From contig NC_068912.1 of the NCBI RefSeq assembly GCF_023091745.1, positions 62,896,567-62,960,566 of the forward strand: a stretch of 64,000 bases of DNA, written 5' to 3'. Positions 23,830 through 34,590 of this stretch are shown here, one piece after another. Positions within the stretch are counted from its first letter, which is position 1, and the number at the start of each line of letters is the position of its first letter. Below the pieces are notes generated by a model. It searched no databases and was not told the origin of the DNA. It saw only the letters and a program-made list of their open reading frames with translations. The DNA is from Budorcas taxicolor (Eukaryota > Chordata > Mammalia > Artiodactyla > Bovidae). The position numbers and the translations under genes were made by a program.

Positions 23830-24690
23830 TTATTGACCCATCTTTGCATGAAGTGTTGCCTTGGTGTCTCTAATTTTCTTGAGTAGATCTCTAGTCTTTC
23901 CCATTCTGTTGGTTTCCTCTATTTCTTTGCACTGATTGCTGAGGAAGGCTTTATCTCTTCTTGCTATTTGGAACTCTGCATTCAGATGCTTATATCTTTC
24001 CTTTACTCCTTTGCTTTTCACTTCTCTTCTTTTCACAGCTATTTGTAAGGCCTCCCCAGACAGCCATTTTGCTTTTTTGCATTTTTTTTCCATGGGGATG
24101 GTCTTGATCCCTGCCTCCTGTACAATGTCATGAACCTCATTCCATAGTTCATCAGGCACTCTATCTATCAGATCTAGGCCTTTAAATCTATTTCTCACTT
24201 CCACTGTATAATCATAAAGGATTTGGTTTAGGGCATACCTGAGTGGTCTAGTGGTTTTCCCTACTTTCTTCAATTTAATTCTGAATTTGGCAATAAGGAG
24301 TTCATGATCTGAGCCACAGTCAGCTCCCGGTCTTGTTTTTGCTGACTGTATAGAGCTTCTCCATCTTTGGCTGCAAAGAATATAATCAATCTGATTTTGG
24401 TGTTGACCATCTGATGATGTCCACGTGAAGAGTCTTTTCTTGTGTTCTTGGAAGAGGGTGTTTGCTATGACCAGTGTGTTCTCTTGGCAAAACTCTATTA
24501 GCCTTTGCCCTTCTTCATTCTGTTCTCCAATACCAAATTTGCCTGTTACTCCAGGTGTTTCTTGACCTCCTACATTTGCATTCCAGTCCCCTATAATGGA
24601 AAGGACATCTTTTTTGGGTGCTAGTTCTAAAAGGTTTTGTAGGTCTTCATAGAACCGTTCAATTTCATCTCTTCAGCGTTACTGGTTGGG
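23830..24690 (-). pseudogene. BovB endonuclease (C-terminal part) and linker remnant
   Basis: Read on the minus strand, the APE-type endonuclease motifs appear in order: GDWNANVG (about 24567-24594), a TWTSSDG block (24407-24430), IDYI (24380-24392) and SDHELL (about 24298-24315). They are followed in frame by the linker starting KKVGKTTRPLRY. The frame continues to a stop after MGQ near 23830; the RT frame at 23815 is in a different phase, so one frameshift separates them. A second frameshift lies near 24670 (the 'gctgaagagatgaaat' region). The N-terminal half of the endonuclease is absent because of 5' truncation. Confidence 0.85.
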
Positions 24691-24713
24691 GCATAAACTT
24701 GGATTACTGTGAC

Positions 24714-25808
24714 AATGAATGATCAATACTATGTATTTTATAATAAATATTATAATGTATATATTTCATGTGTTTTAATAAGCTTACTTAATAAACTTTT
24801 AAAATATATTGATAAAAAGGTAGTAGTCCATCCAATTTTATAGTAAAAAACATTTTATTTCTTTAGTTTTGAAATGAGTGCTGTGCCTTAATCATTTTAA
24901 AATTAATTAAAAACAGAAATTTAAAACTGTTAAACACTAATAATAAACATATGATATGAACTATACCTATTTATATTCACATAAAAATGAAGAGAATAAT
25001 TCTGAAAATCTTTGACCTAGAAGGCTTAGATGGCAAAATAGTAACTGGGTCTTATTTTCCTCTTTAGTTTATTGTCTTATTCTAATAAATAAAATTAATG
25101 AATGGATAACAAAAACTTATGATCATTTGATTCTTGATAATTTTAGTCTCTATGGTACCATTCACTAGGAACATTCATCATTCCTGTTCCATTCAGAAAA
25201 GCATTTGTTGAGACCCACTTCTGTGATCAGCCTCATAGAAATGTTATTCTTAAAGGCAAATTTGATACATTGGCCAGTTGGGATCAATAGAGGAGAAACG
25301 GATGGAATTATTCTTTTGGATAGGCAATTTGCATACTTCACAGCTTCTTATCTGTGATGTGCCCTATTTAAAAAATCCTGTTTTATATTTATGGTTATGT
25401 TGTTCTGGTGAGCCATGGCAGGACATGGAGATGTAAAGCAAATGCTGTTGGGTTTACCAAAGAAATGTACGTCGGAACCTGCTCTCTAAATCTTTCTCGA
25501 ACAAACTTGCAAACAATGTTATAAACTGGTGGGGAATAAAATCAATGTTATATGCAACAGAAGGATGGAAGTAGGAGAAAAAACATGACAGAGAAGATTA
25601 GAGTATTTAAGAACATGAGTTATGAGTTATGCTAAATATTATGACCAGTAGGAAGAAACCATGTAAGAGAATCTGTTTTATATTTTTTCTAATATAAATC
25701 CAATTTTATATTATAAGGATGTTATTAGGTGTATTTTCCAGATTATAAAAGAAATCCTGGATTTATAGTGTCCTACTACTGGTATTGTTACTAAGATGGT
25801 TAGCTCTG
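24714..25808. other. AT-rich unique sequence
   Basis: No gene or repeat recognised. 24720-24980 is especially AT-rich. Confidence 0.5.
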
Positions 25809-26054
25809 CAGCTACTACTATTGTAGAAGAGACACCATTTATTGAACTAACTTATGTGTCCATGGACACATAAAAATTCTTTTTTATATAATTTCATTCC
25901 TCTTAAGAAATCATATGAAGCAGGTGTTAATCAGCTACTACTATTGTAGAAGAGACACCATTTATTGAACTAACTTATGTGTCCATGGACACATAAAAAT
26001 TCTTTTTTATATCATTTCATTCCTCTTAAAAAATCATATGAAGTAGGTGTTAAT
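25809..26054. repeat. Tandem duplication of a 123-bp unit
   Basis: Unit 1 is 25809-25931 and unit 2 is 25932-26054. Both begin 'cagctactactattgtag' and end 'gtaggtgttaat'/'gcaggtgttaat'. Only three substitutions separate them by eye. Each unit holds a perfect 22-bp palindrome, 'ttatgtgtcca' plus 'tggacacataa' (25852-25873 and 25975-25996). The duplicated block looks like part of a reverse MIR that continues at 26055. Confidence 0.95.
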
Positions 26055-26185
26055 AAATATCAGTATTATACCCATTTTACAGATGAACATTTGGCTTAGA
26101 GGTTAAAGAAATTGTTTAAAGTCTCACATCTTATAAGTGGTAGAGCCAGAAATGGAATATAAATTTTTCTGGTTCTAAAGATGCA
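26055..26185 (-). repeat. MIR SINE, reverse orientation, continuing from the duplicated block
   Basis: 'cccattttacagatgaacat', 'ggcttagaggttaaagaaat', 'cacatcttataagtggtaga' and 'gccagaaatggaatat' follow the reverse MIR core. The sequence before it (from about 25838, 'ccatttattgaac') fits the preceding MIR part, present twice because of the tandem duplication. Confidence 0.7.
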
Positions 26186-26427
26186 TTCTTAATTTTTAAG
26201 CTCTATTGAAGTAAACATTATTTATCCAAATTAGCCACTTAACAATAATGTTTATTAATCAGATTTGTCAGATTTTGATTTCACTCTTTCTCTTCATGAA
26301 ATGATAAATGGTCATTGCCAACATGCAGAGTAATCAATATTACTGTTGAAATGTGTAACAACTAATGTAAAAGATAGTTTTGCACTCTCATTGATTACTA
26401 TCAATGAAAAAGTTAATTTGTCACTTA

Positions 26428-26636
26428 CTGGGCTTTCCAGATGGTGCTAGAGGCAAAGAACCCACCTGCCAATGTAGGAGACATAAGAGATGTGGGAGGG
26501 AAGATACCCTTGATGAGGGCATGGCAACCCACTCCAGTATTCTTGCCTGGAGAATCTCATGGACAGAGGACCCTGGCATGCTACAGTTCATAGGGTCACA
26601 TAGAGAAAAACATGACCGAAGTAATTTAGCAAGCGT
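26428..26636 (+). mobile_element. Bov-tA SINE (copy A)
   Basis: Sense Bov-tA: head 'gggctttccagatggtgcta' with tRNA-like sequence, then 'ggcaacccactccagtattc', 'ttgcctggagaatctcatgg', and a diverged tail 'catgaccgaagtaatttagc'. Together with copy B it forms one arm of an inverted duplication whose other arm is 28290-28690. Confidence 0.92.
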
Positions 26637-26669
26637 CACTTATTATTCAATGTACAGATGTATTTTCAT

Positions 26670-26862
26670 GTTGTTTAGTCACTAAGCCATGTCTGACTCT
26701 TTTGTAACCCCATGTTCTGCAATCCGCCAGGTTCTTCTGTCCATGAGATTTCCTAGGCAAGAATAATGGAGTGGTTGCCGTTTCCTTCTCTGGAGGATCT
26801 TCCTGACCTGGGGATCGAACCTGGGTCTCCTGCATTGGCAGGTGAGCCACCAGGGAGGCCCC
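26670..26862 (-). mobile_element. Bov-tA SINE (copy B), reverse orientation with 12-bp target duplication
   Basis: Reverse Bov-tA from 'gttgtttagtcactaagcc' to 'gccaccagggaggcccc'. A perfect target-site duplication, 'atgtattttcat', lies at 26658-26669 and 26863-26874. It is separated from copy A by a 33-bp linker (26637-26669) of host DNA. Confidence 0.95.
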
Positions 26863-26874
26863 ATGTATTTTCAT

Positions 26875-27439
26875 AATTTGATACTGTTATTGACCATATT
26901 CATAACCCCAAACACAGATATCAAGAAAACATAAAAATGACAGTATTTCATTAAAGGAATCTATATTCTTTAGAAGTGGAAAGGACTTCCCCTATTTCAT
27001 TACAAATACAATATTTTGCAAATTAACTATAAACAGTCTTTAGAGTCTGGAAAATTTAATGATGTAAATGCGAAAATGTTCTTCATTTAGGTACGTGTGT
27101 ATATTCATGATACTATCTTAGAATGTCTTCATTAAAATGTATACCTTATTAAAAATATATATGTACATGCAATCATGCCATGTTTCATAAACATATGATT
27201 ATGTTTTAAATACAGCTAGCTATGCAGATATAAATAAATATGCAAACAGACCCCCTACTTACAAATGATTATATCTCAATTTTTTTAAACAGTTATGCTT
27301 TTAAGACAGTAACTACAATTTATATATTTAATCCACAATGCCTGAAGTAGTATCCTAAATGTTATTTAAGTTAAACCCAAACACCCTGTATGGTATTTCT
27401 AGAGTAAGCTTAGTTTTATTTAACAAGAAGTTTTAATAG
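26875..27439. other. AT-rich unique sequence
   Basis: No gene or recognisable repeat. Confidence 0.5.
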
Positions 27440-28289
27440 GACAGTTCAGTTCCGTTTCGTTGCTCAGTTGTGTCTGACTGTGACTCCATGGTTGCAGCAT
27501 GCCAGGCTTCCTTGTCCATCACCAAATCCTGGAGCTTGCTCAAACTCATGTCCATCAAGCCAGTGATGCCATCCAACCTTCTCATCCTCTGTCATCCCCT
27601 TCTCCTCCTGCCTTCAATCTTTCTCAGCACCAGGGTCTTTTCCAATGAGTCAGTTCTTTGCATCAGATGGCCAAAGTATTGGTTTCAGCTTCAACATCAG
27701 TCCTTCCAATGAATATTTAGGACTGCTTTCCTTTAGGACTGACTGCTTTGATCTCCTTGCAGTCCAAAGGACTCTCATGAGTCTTCTCCAACACCATGGT
27801 TCAAAAGCATTAATTCTTCTTCTGTGCTCAGCTTTCTCTGTGGTCCAAATCTCATATCCATACATGACTACTGGAAAATCCATAGCTTTAACTAGATGGA
27901 ACTGTGTCGGCAAAGTAACATCTCTGTTTTTTAATATGCTGTCTAGGTTGGTCATAGCTTTACTTCCAAGGAGTAAGTGTCTTTTAATTTCATGGCTGCA
28001 GTCACCATCTGCAGTGAATTTGGAGCCCCCCCAAAATAAAGTCTGTCACTTTTTCCATTGTTTCTCCATCTGTTTGCCATGAAGTGATGGGACCAGATGC
28101 CATGATCTTAGTTTTTTGAATATTGAGTTTTAAGCCAGCTTTTTCACTCTCCTCTTTCAGTTTCATCAAGAGGCTCTTTAGTTCCTCTTAGCTTTCTGCC
28201 ATAAGGGTGGTGTCATCTGTGTATCTGAAGTTATTGATATTTCTCCAGCAATCTTGATTCCAGCTTGTGCTTCATCCAGCCCAGCATTT
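27440..28289 (-). mobile_element. BovB LINE, reverse orientation, 0.85 kb
   Basis: The 3' end is at the left ('cagttcagttccgtttcg'). It runs through the C-terminal domain and the end of the RT region to 'cagcccagcatttct' at 28289, where related copies continue 'catgatgta'. At that truncation point it is joined directly to an inverted copy of 26862-26428. Open frames such as 27470-27712 and 27645-28082 are antisense to it. Confidence 0.93.
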
Positions 28290-28486
28290 CTGGGGCCTCC
28301 CTGGTGGCTCATATGCGAACACAGGAGACACGGGTTCAACCCTTGGGTCAGGAAGATCCTCTGGAGGAAGAAACAGCAAGCCACTCCAGTATTCTTGTCT
28401 GGGAAATCCCACGGACAGAGGAGCCTGATGGGCTGCAGTCCGTGAGGTCACAAAGGAATCAGACACAACTTAGAGACTAAACAACA
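28290..28486 (+). mobile_element. Bov-tA SINE (copy B'), inverted counterpart of 26670-26862
   Basis: 'ggggcctccctggtggctca' to 'gagactaaacaacaac', a sense Bov-tA. Its 3' flank 'atgaaaatacat' (28489-28500) is the reverse complement of copy B's target duplication. Its 5' flank is BovB rather than the matching duplication, so B' was copied from the B locus after B had inserted there. Confidence 0.93.
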
Positions 28487-28524
28487 ACATGAAAATACAT
28501 CTGTACACTGAATGATAAGTGATG

Positions 28525-28690
28525 CATGCTAAGTCATTTCAGTTGTGTTCAGTTCCATGTGATCATATGGACGGTAGCATGCCAGGGTCCTCTGTCCATG
28601 AGATTCTCCAAGCTAGAGTACTGAAGTGGGTTGTGATGCCCTGCTCCAGATGATCTTCCCAACTCAGGGATCGAACCCAAACCAAAAAAT
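28525..28690 (-). mobile_element. Bov-tA SINE (copy A'), inverted counterpart of 26428-26636
   Basis: Reverse Bov-tA, linked to B' by 'acactgaatgataagtgatg', which matches the inverted A-B linker with few changes. It shares the distinctive 'gtagcatgccagggtcctct' variant with copy A. It lacks the last ~40 bases (element 5' end) and stops at an A-rich stretch, 'aaaccaaaaaatg'. Confidence 0.88.
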
Positions 28691-31600
28691 GTCTCCAGAG
28701 ATTACTAATATCCTCTGGGAAGGAAAATCACCTCTGAGAACAATTTCTGTAAGCAGAGACAGAGAGACAGAGAGAGAGAAAGAACGATCTCTGTGTACTA
28801 GATTAATTTGCTAACTTCATGTTTACAAAAAAAGGTGCAAATTATATTTGCATTCTCTCAAGTTGCTCCAGGGATAGCCTAAATTGGGGTAGATAAAAGA
28901 TAGTTATGTGGATTTCTTATGTACTGCTCAATTATCTGGGATCTAGTATTTACTATTCAGGGATTGCCTATTTATATTATAGATGTGAGTATAGGTACAC
29001 ACACGCACACATGTGCACACACATTGCAGAGACATAAATCAGAATATCTCTGATTTGGCCATGATCATGACATTTAATGGTTATCTAGCTTTCATTCCTG
29101 TATCTTGTCAGCAAAACATCATGAACTTACTAGAATAAAATGCATGTCTTGTGGCTGAAGTGAGTGGAATCAGCCTTACAAATACTATGATATTGCATGA
29201 ATTCCAAGAGTCTCCTCAAAGGGGGAATATCTGTTTAGTGAAGTTTCATTATATTCCTCTTTAAGAAAGAATAAGCTATGAAAATGGTAAAATATGATTG
29301 GCTTAAAATACAATATATCCAACTTTAATCATTTTCTAAATCCAAAGATATTTTTAGATGAAAGCAAAGGAGGTCGTTTTAAATCATTTTGTGAAACTTA
29401 AGCCTACTCAGAGGAAAGGTAATTTTGTTTGATCCTGAACATCAAGTGAATTTGTTCACCAAACCATTTATTCCAAAAGGTAATTAAAATAATGTAAAAT
29501 TGATCCAGTATATGTTTAACAAAATTAACTAATTATAATCTGCTTAAACCATTTAACCTTTATAGTTCCCACAAAAAAAAGTTTGATTTTCTTTGGAAAA
29601 GTGAACAATGTGTTTTAAAAATGAGGTACCTCTTCATATACCTTTCTGTTTCTTTTTTGTTTTTTCCTTTGGTCAGTTATTCTATTCTAGGATGTCAATA
29701 TAGCAAATAGAGTGGATAAGCAATTAAGGACAAAAATAAGAGTTTCCCTAAGTCAAGAGGACATTTGAAAAAGAAGAAAAATATTATAAGCTGAAGAAAT
29801 CAGATTCTACTTTTTGGTATTAATAGTGAGTTCCATTACAGTCGATATTGATACTAATACCTCAGTACTTAAATCAAGCCTCTAAACACAAATTATTCAT
29901 CAATTATTCCTTCAGTATTCAGATTGATCTATGGACAACATAAATATATACTGCAGCTTAGCATGTTTGTTTTCAGTTTCTTTCCCTATATTCAAGTCAT
30001 TGTCAAGTATACCCTAAGAAGTACAAGTTGAAAAAGTCTAACTGTCTGCCACTGACTACATTTACTTTATACTTAATGCATTCTAATCACAGATAGAAAT
30101 ACTGAGTAGATAGATGTCAAGATTTGGAAAGGTTTATAGAGGCTCTTAAGTGTCCTTGTGAGGTATAAAATAGTATGTAAAAGAAGAAATGTGCTGTGAC
30201 AGCTCCATTCTTTAAAAAGAGTAAGTAAGTAAGTAAGAACCACCTCAGGGAAAAAATGGTAGAAGTAACCATGGGTCCCCAGAGACTTTCTAATCCACAT
30301 CTGTCTATTATTAATTCATTATAACTTACTACTTTATTTTGGAGATAAAATTATAATTTATGTCACTCCTAAAACCAAATAACATTATGAAAGACACTTT
30401 CTGGTAAAAGTATTAACAGAATTGACTGTCTTTGCTTCATAGAGACAAACAAGTTATACACTGGGGGAAAAACGTCTGTGAATATTTTTGATCCAGTGAA
30501 GCAAGTCACCCATTACATAGAGGTTAATTTGTTGGCTCATGATTTCCACTTATCCAATGATATTGAATCACATGAACAAACCTCTACATCTAATCATATT
30601 TTTTTATTGAATTGTGACCTTTAATCCACCTTCTTCTTGATTATGAATGACAGTGACCTTTATCTAATTTAAAGCAGACACTGATGCAAAAATATGCAAA
30701 CTACACATGTAAATTCTGAATCAAACTGAAGATGAGCATAATCTACTGGGGAGAAATTATTTCAGAAGACATTTATATTAAGGCTGAATGAGGTATCTGA
30801 GAGTAAGTGAATTAGTCAGCATACGAATGGTTAGTCGAAAGAGTTGCAAAGACCAAATGCTGTTTATATTTTCTCAGCTTCTATTTAGAAAAACTGAAAT
30901 GTCAATATACATATCAATTTTTATTATTCTACTCAGCATTTTATGGCATTCAGGAAATGATCACAATGTAATAGTCAGACAAAATTATTTTTCAGAGGGC
31001 TTCACAAACTGTGCCTGAATATTCAATTCATTTTCATTTCAATTCATTTTCTGCTGCATGAAAACCTGGTAAAATTCAGCCATGGCACGTGTGGTATGTT
31101 GACTTCCTGATGATGTTTTATCTCATTAAGGGGAAATTTGTGCCCAATAGCAGCTGGCAGTCAGCAGTGTTTCTAGGATATATTTAGAAACTACTATCTT
31201 AAGGAAAAAAAAAAGAATAAAAGAAGCATGCTTGCTTTGAGAATCAGCAAACATCCTATACCAAACCTCCCTTTCCTGATTCCCCTCCTTTGTACCACCT
31301 CTTTCCTTTTTCTATGGATTAATAAAAATAGTTCTGAGCTGACATTACTGAGGGCAAAGCCTGCCCTGTGCACAAACTAAAACACAGCCTAATCCTGAAA
31401 TCCACTCTTCTCTTTCTCAAGCCATTCATGTTAATGCAAACTGGATGTTGGTGCTTCTCAAATTACATATCATTTTCTATATGTGCAGAAACACCAAAGT
31501 AAAAGTGTTTAGGTACATATGTCTAAAACTCATGATCCACATGTCTGCATTTTATTACATAGATACACATGTATATAAGTTTATATATGATGAGGATTAT

Positions 31601-32789
31601 GCCACAGCAGGGGGCCTTTGAGAGCATTTTTCTGTCAACTCTACCTGGCACAAGGATGTACTTTCTCGATTAACACCAGGAGGTTGTCCGATTGCTATAT
31701 CTGAAATAAACAGATTTACCCTGACAGATAATCAGCATTTTGCACTGCCTAATACATGTTTATCTTCCACTATTGACATAATTACACTAAAAGTGCACTT
31801 AATATAATCTTTCATAGGAAATTAAACAGGGTTTAATGATATACTTATAATGAATTGGGGACAGAGTTGATGGAGAGAAATGTCGATACTAGATGTTTTG
31901 GGAGAACACATACATGAAGCAATGACGAGGGAATCAATGAACATTGGTAAAAATCAATGATAGTCTGTGATTAAGGAATTCATTTACATAGTTTCCAAAG
32001 AAATCAGAAAAACCTTACAAAGCTGTGAAATACCCTCTTGAGTTTCCCCGTGTTCTCTTGCTTCTTTTCTTCTGATATGTGTTCTGTTCTCACTTCACAC
32101 ACAGAAATTAAAAAAAAAAGAACATAAAATCCTCTTGAATGGATTTTATATTTGACTAATTCATAGTCAACACTTCCAAAAGTTCTCAATTTTGAACTTG
32201 GATACTGGGAACTCTCAGAGTGGCCTGCACAGATCTTACTCAAAAGCAAATTCAGCAAGCTCTGTAGTTAGCAACTCTCACTAGCGTGACTGAGTTCTAA
32301 CAGACATGCCATTTTAAGAGCTGTAGAAATTAACACATGCTGGTCATTAGGCATCAAGCCTTAAGGATATTAAATCAGGACCTGGGTCAGCAGAGGTAGG
32401 TGAAATATTGATTTTAATCAAAAGTATAAATATAACCCCTTGCATAGGAAGCATCTTTACTTAAGAATTTGCTATTCATGGCTATAATCAGCCTCATATG
32501 AGAATTTTAAGTCTGACTGTCCTCAGATACTATGTCAATAACTGGATCAGTGCTCTGTTGTCCCGTGAATCTCTTTTCTTAGTTACAAATTAAAACTAAG
32601 CCATGAAACATTTAAATACATGTGTCTCTGAGTGGAATCCAGAGTAATGGAAATTTGATGATTTTGGACAGAAAACAAAATTTATATGAGGAAGTACTGT
32701 TAAATGTCTTCCATAAGGTCAGCATTGCTTGAGACATACAGGAGATATTCTTTCCATTTTGACTATAAAACTGAGAAGTGCATATTTTT
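28691..32789. other. 4.1 kb unique sequence without ruminant-age repeats
   Basis: No gene recognised. It contains a short CA-rich patch (28998-29025), a (GTAA)4-type repeat at 30219-30236 and a small direct repeat 'attcaattcattttc' near 31021-31052. Open frames (28626-28814, 30073-30300, 30788-31018, 32004-32258) are under 85 codons and show no domains. Confidence 0.5.
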
Positions 32790-32900
32790 ATTTCCAGTGT
32801 ATAGATGAGGAAGCTGAAACTCAGAGAAACTAACTAATATTTCCATTAGCTGGGATCCCAATGCAGTTCTACCTGTCTGAAGCCTGTGATCTTTCTGTTT
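32790..32900 (-). repeat. MIR fragment, reverse orientation
   Basis: 'tttccagtgtatagatgagg' followed by 'aagctgaaactcagagaaac' and 'atcccaatgcagttctacct' follows the reverse MIR core. Confidence 0.65.
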
Positions 32901-34256
32901 CTGCTTCCTCTGTAAACTCAATTTACATGATTTTTAAGTGCCTTTGATTTTTGTCTTGCAGTAAAGGATGTAGACTTTAAACCACAGTCCTATATCTCTT
33001 GCCTCCGTTAGAAATAATGCTTCCACAGTCATCTGCAGAGGGCTCTATCCCTCTCTAAATCCAACAAAATCTCCCTAGCCAGAATGCAATGACTTTCACA
33101 TGCTAATCAGAAGAATTTCACAAATCATCTTTAGCATCTCCATGGCTAAGGACCGAAAAATGAAGAGACTATGAGCTGACACAACAAAACGCCTCTAGCA
33201 AGAGGCCAGAGTACCCCAACTGGAGCGACAGCCATGATTTCAGTGTCTTTACTTTAAATCTTCTGAGGAAATAGAAGATTTTTATCTTCCTTGGATAAAA
33301 GAAGGGAGTCCTGCTTCCTACTCAGGAGGTGAACCCCAAAGGGAGGTCACCCAGAAGGGAGTCCTGCTTCCTACTCAGGTGGTGAACCCCAAATTGCTTT
33401 TTCTGCTTTATGTCTGCTAACAATGCTTCCTGAAGCTGGTGTCCTATTCCATGCATGCCAGCCTTTTTTCAGAAGTGCACTGGCTGACAATCACACTTTT
33501 CAAACTGTCTTGAAACCCACTCCTCGATAGGCTCCATCTCTACCCTGCTTAGGTGTCGATGTCTGCTGGGTAAGACTGGATTTGGCGTACTTCTTTAGAA
33601 TTTGATTCAAGGTTGTAAGCTTCCTCTGTGGGATTTCTTACCAGGCTGACTACTTTAGAGGTGGCATTAAAAGCTGCCTTATATCCTCTTTGCTTTCATC
33701 CTTACTTAGGACCCCAACCCCACTTAGTACATTCATTCCCAGGAAGCCAAAGCTTTAGGCCAAAGAATAACTTCTCTTTGAGATTAATTACAATTTCTAT
33801 TCCAGTTATAGTGTATGAAGATTTAATGACAGAAGTTAAAAAGCTGTAAACTATGGTTAATGAGAAATGCCAAGATTTGAATTCTCGAACATCTTCTACA
33901 CCCCTCCCTCCTCATGTCACAAGTTCTCTCTCCCTTCTCCATTCCTCCACCACCTGCCTTCTATATTGCCTTATTTTCCCTTTTTCATTCTCTTCCTGCT
34001 CAGATTTTTCACCTTAGTTCTTTCACTAGTTACTTCTCTAACGTCTGAAAATGAGAAATTCTATATATACGTGTACGTGTAATCTTATCTATTGAAATTA
34101 TCTCTTTTTCTGTTGCTATTTTTAAAAGTGAGCATGGGTAAACTTTTATATGCTGTCTGAGCATAGGCCCAGTGTCCAGAATATAGCTAGGTCTTAAGAA
34201 ATGTTTTGAATGGATGGATGTCCCTCTCTTTGCCCTTGAAATAAAATTTTTAAATA
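32901..34256. other. Unique sequence
   Basis: No gene recognised. It includes the 53-bp-spaced direct repeat at 33301-33393 and a pyrimidine-rich stretch (about 33895-34035). Confidence 0.5.
33301..33393. repeat. Tandem duplication, 53-bp period
   Basis: A 40-bp block beginning 'gaagggagtcctgcttccta' occurs at 33301-33340 and again at 33354-33393 with one difference ('caggagg' against 'caggtgg'). Confidence 0.95.
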
Positions 34257-34259
34257 TCT

Positions 34260-34260
<1 letters not shown>

Positions 34261-34313
<53 letters not shown>
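34261..34313. repeat. (TA)n microsatellite
   Basis: About 50 bases of nearly pure TA immediately before a BOV-A2 SINE; a short TA run also follows that SINE at about 34589-34598. Confidence 0.97.
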
Positions 34314-34316
<3 letters not shown>

Positions 34317-34588
34317 CTTGGAGAAGGAAATGGCAGCCCACTCCAGTATTCTTGCCCAGAGAATCCTGAGGACAGAGGAGTCTGGTGGGCTGCTGTCCAT
34401 AGGGTTGCACTGAGTCGAACATGACTGAAGCGACTTAGCATGAATGCATGCATTGGAGAAGGAAATGGCAACCCATTCCAGTATTCTTGCCTGCAGAATC
34501 CCAGGGACAGAGGAGCCTGGTAGGCTGCCATCTATGGGGTCGCAGAGAGTCGGACATGACTTAAGCGACTTAGCAGTATCAGCAGCAG
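34317..34588 (+). mobile_element. BOV-A2 dimeric SINE
   Basis: Two monomers in sense orientation (about 34318-34440 and 34452-34575) share 'gagaaggaaatggca' and 'ccactccagtattcttgc', and the element ends in a (CAG)n tail. It sits between TA tracts, so a TA microsatellite was the likely target and any duplication is hidden in it. It is the only ruminant-age insertion in 28691-42824. Confidence 0.96.
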
Positions 34589-34590
34589 CA

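Larger units (their letters stand above)
22166..24713 (-). mobile_element. BovB LINE, reverse orientation, 2.5 kb, longest copy here
   Basis: The element 3' end is at the left ('agttcatttcagttcag') and its 5' truncation is near 24713. It keeps tail, C-terminal domain, RT and part of the apurinic-type endonuclease, the only endonuclease sequence in the window. It lies tail-to-tail with the BovB fragment at 21849-22143, 22 bp apart. No standard target duplication was seen. A 12-bp sequence at the left flank (22151-22162) recurs inverted just beyond the 5' end (24725-24736). Confidence 0.95.

Noticed and set aside
34261..34313. Long TA tract as a possible origin or regulatory element
   Set aside because: A plain microsatellite next to a SINE; nothing else supports function.
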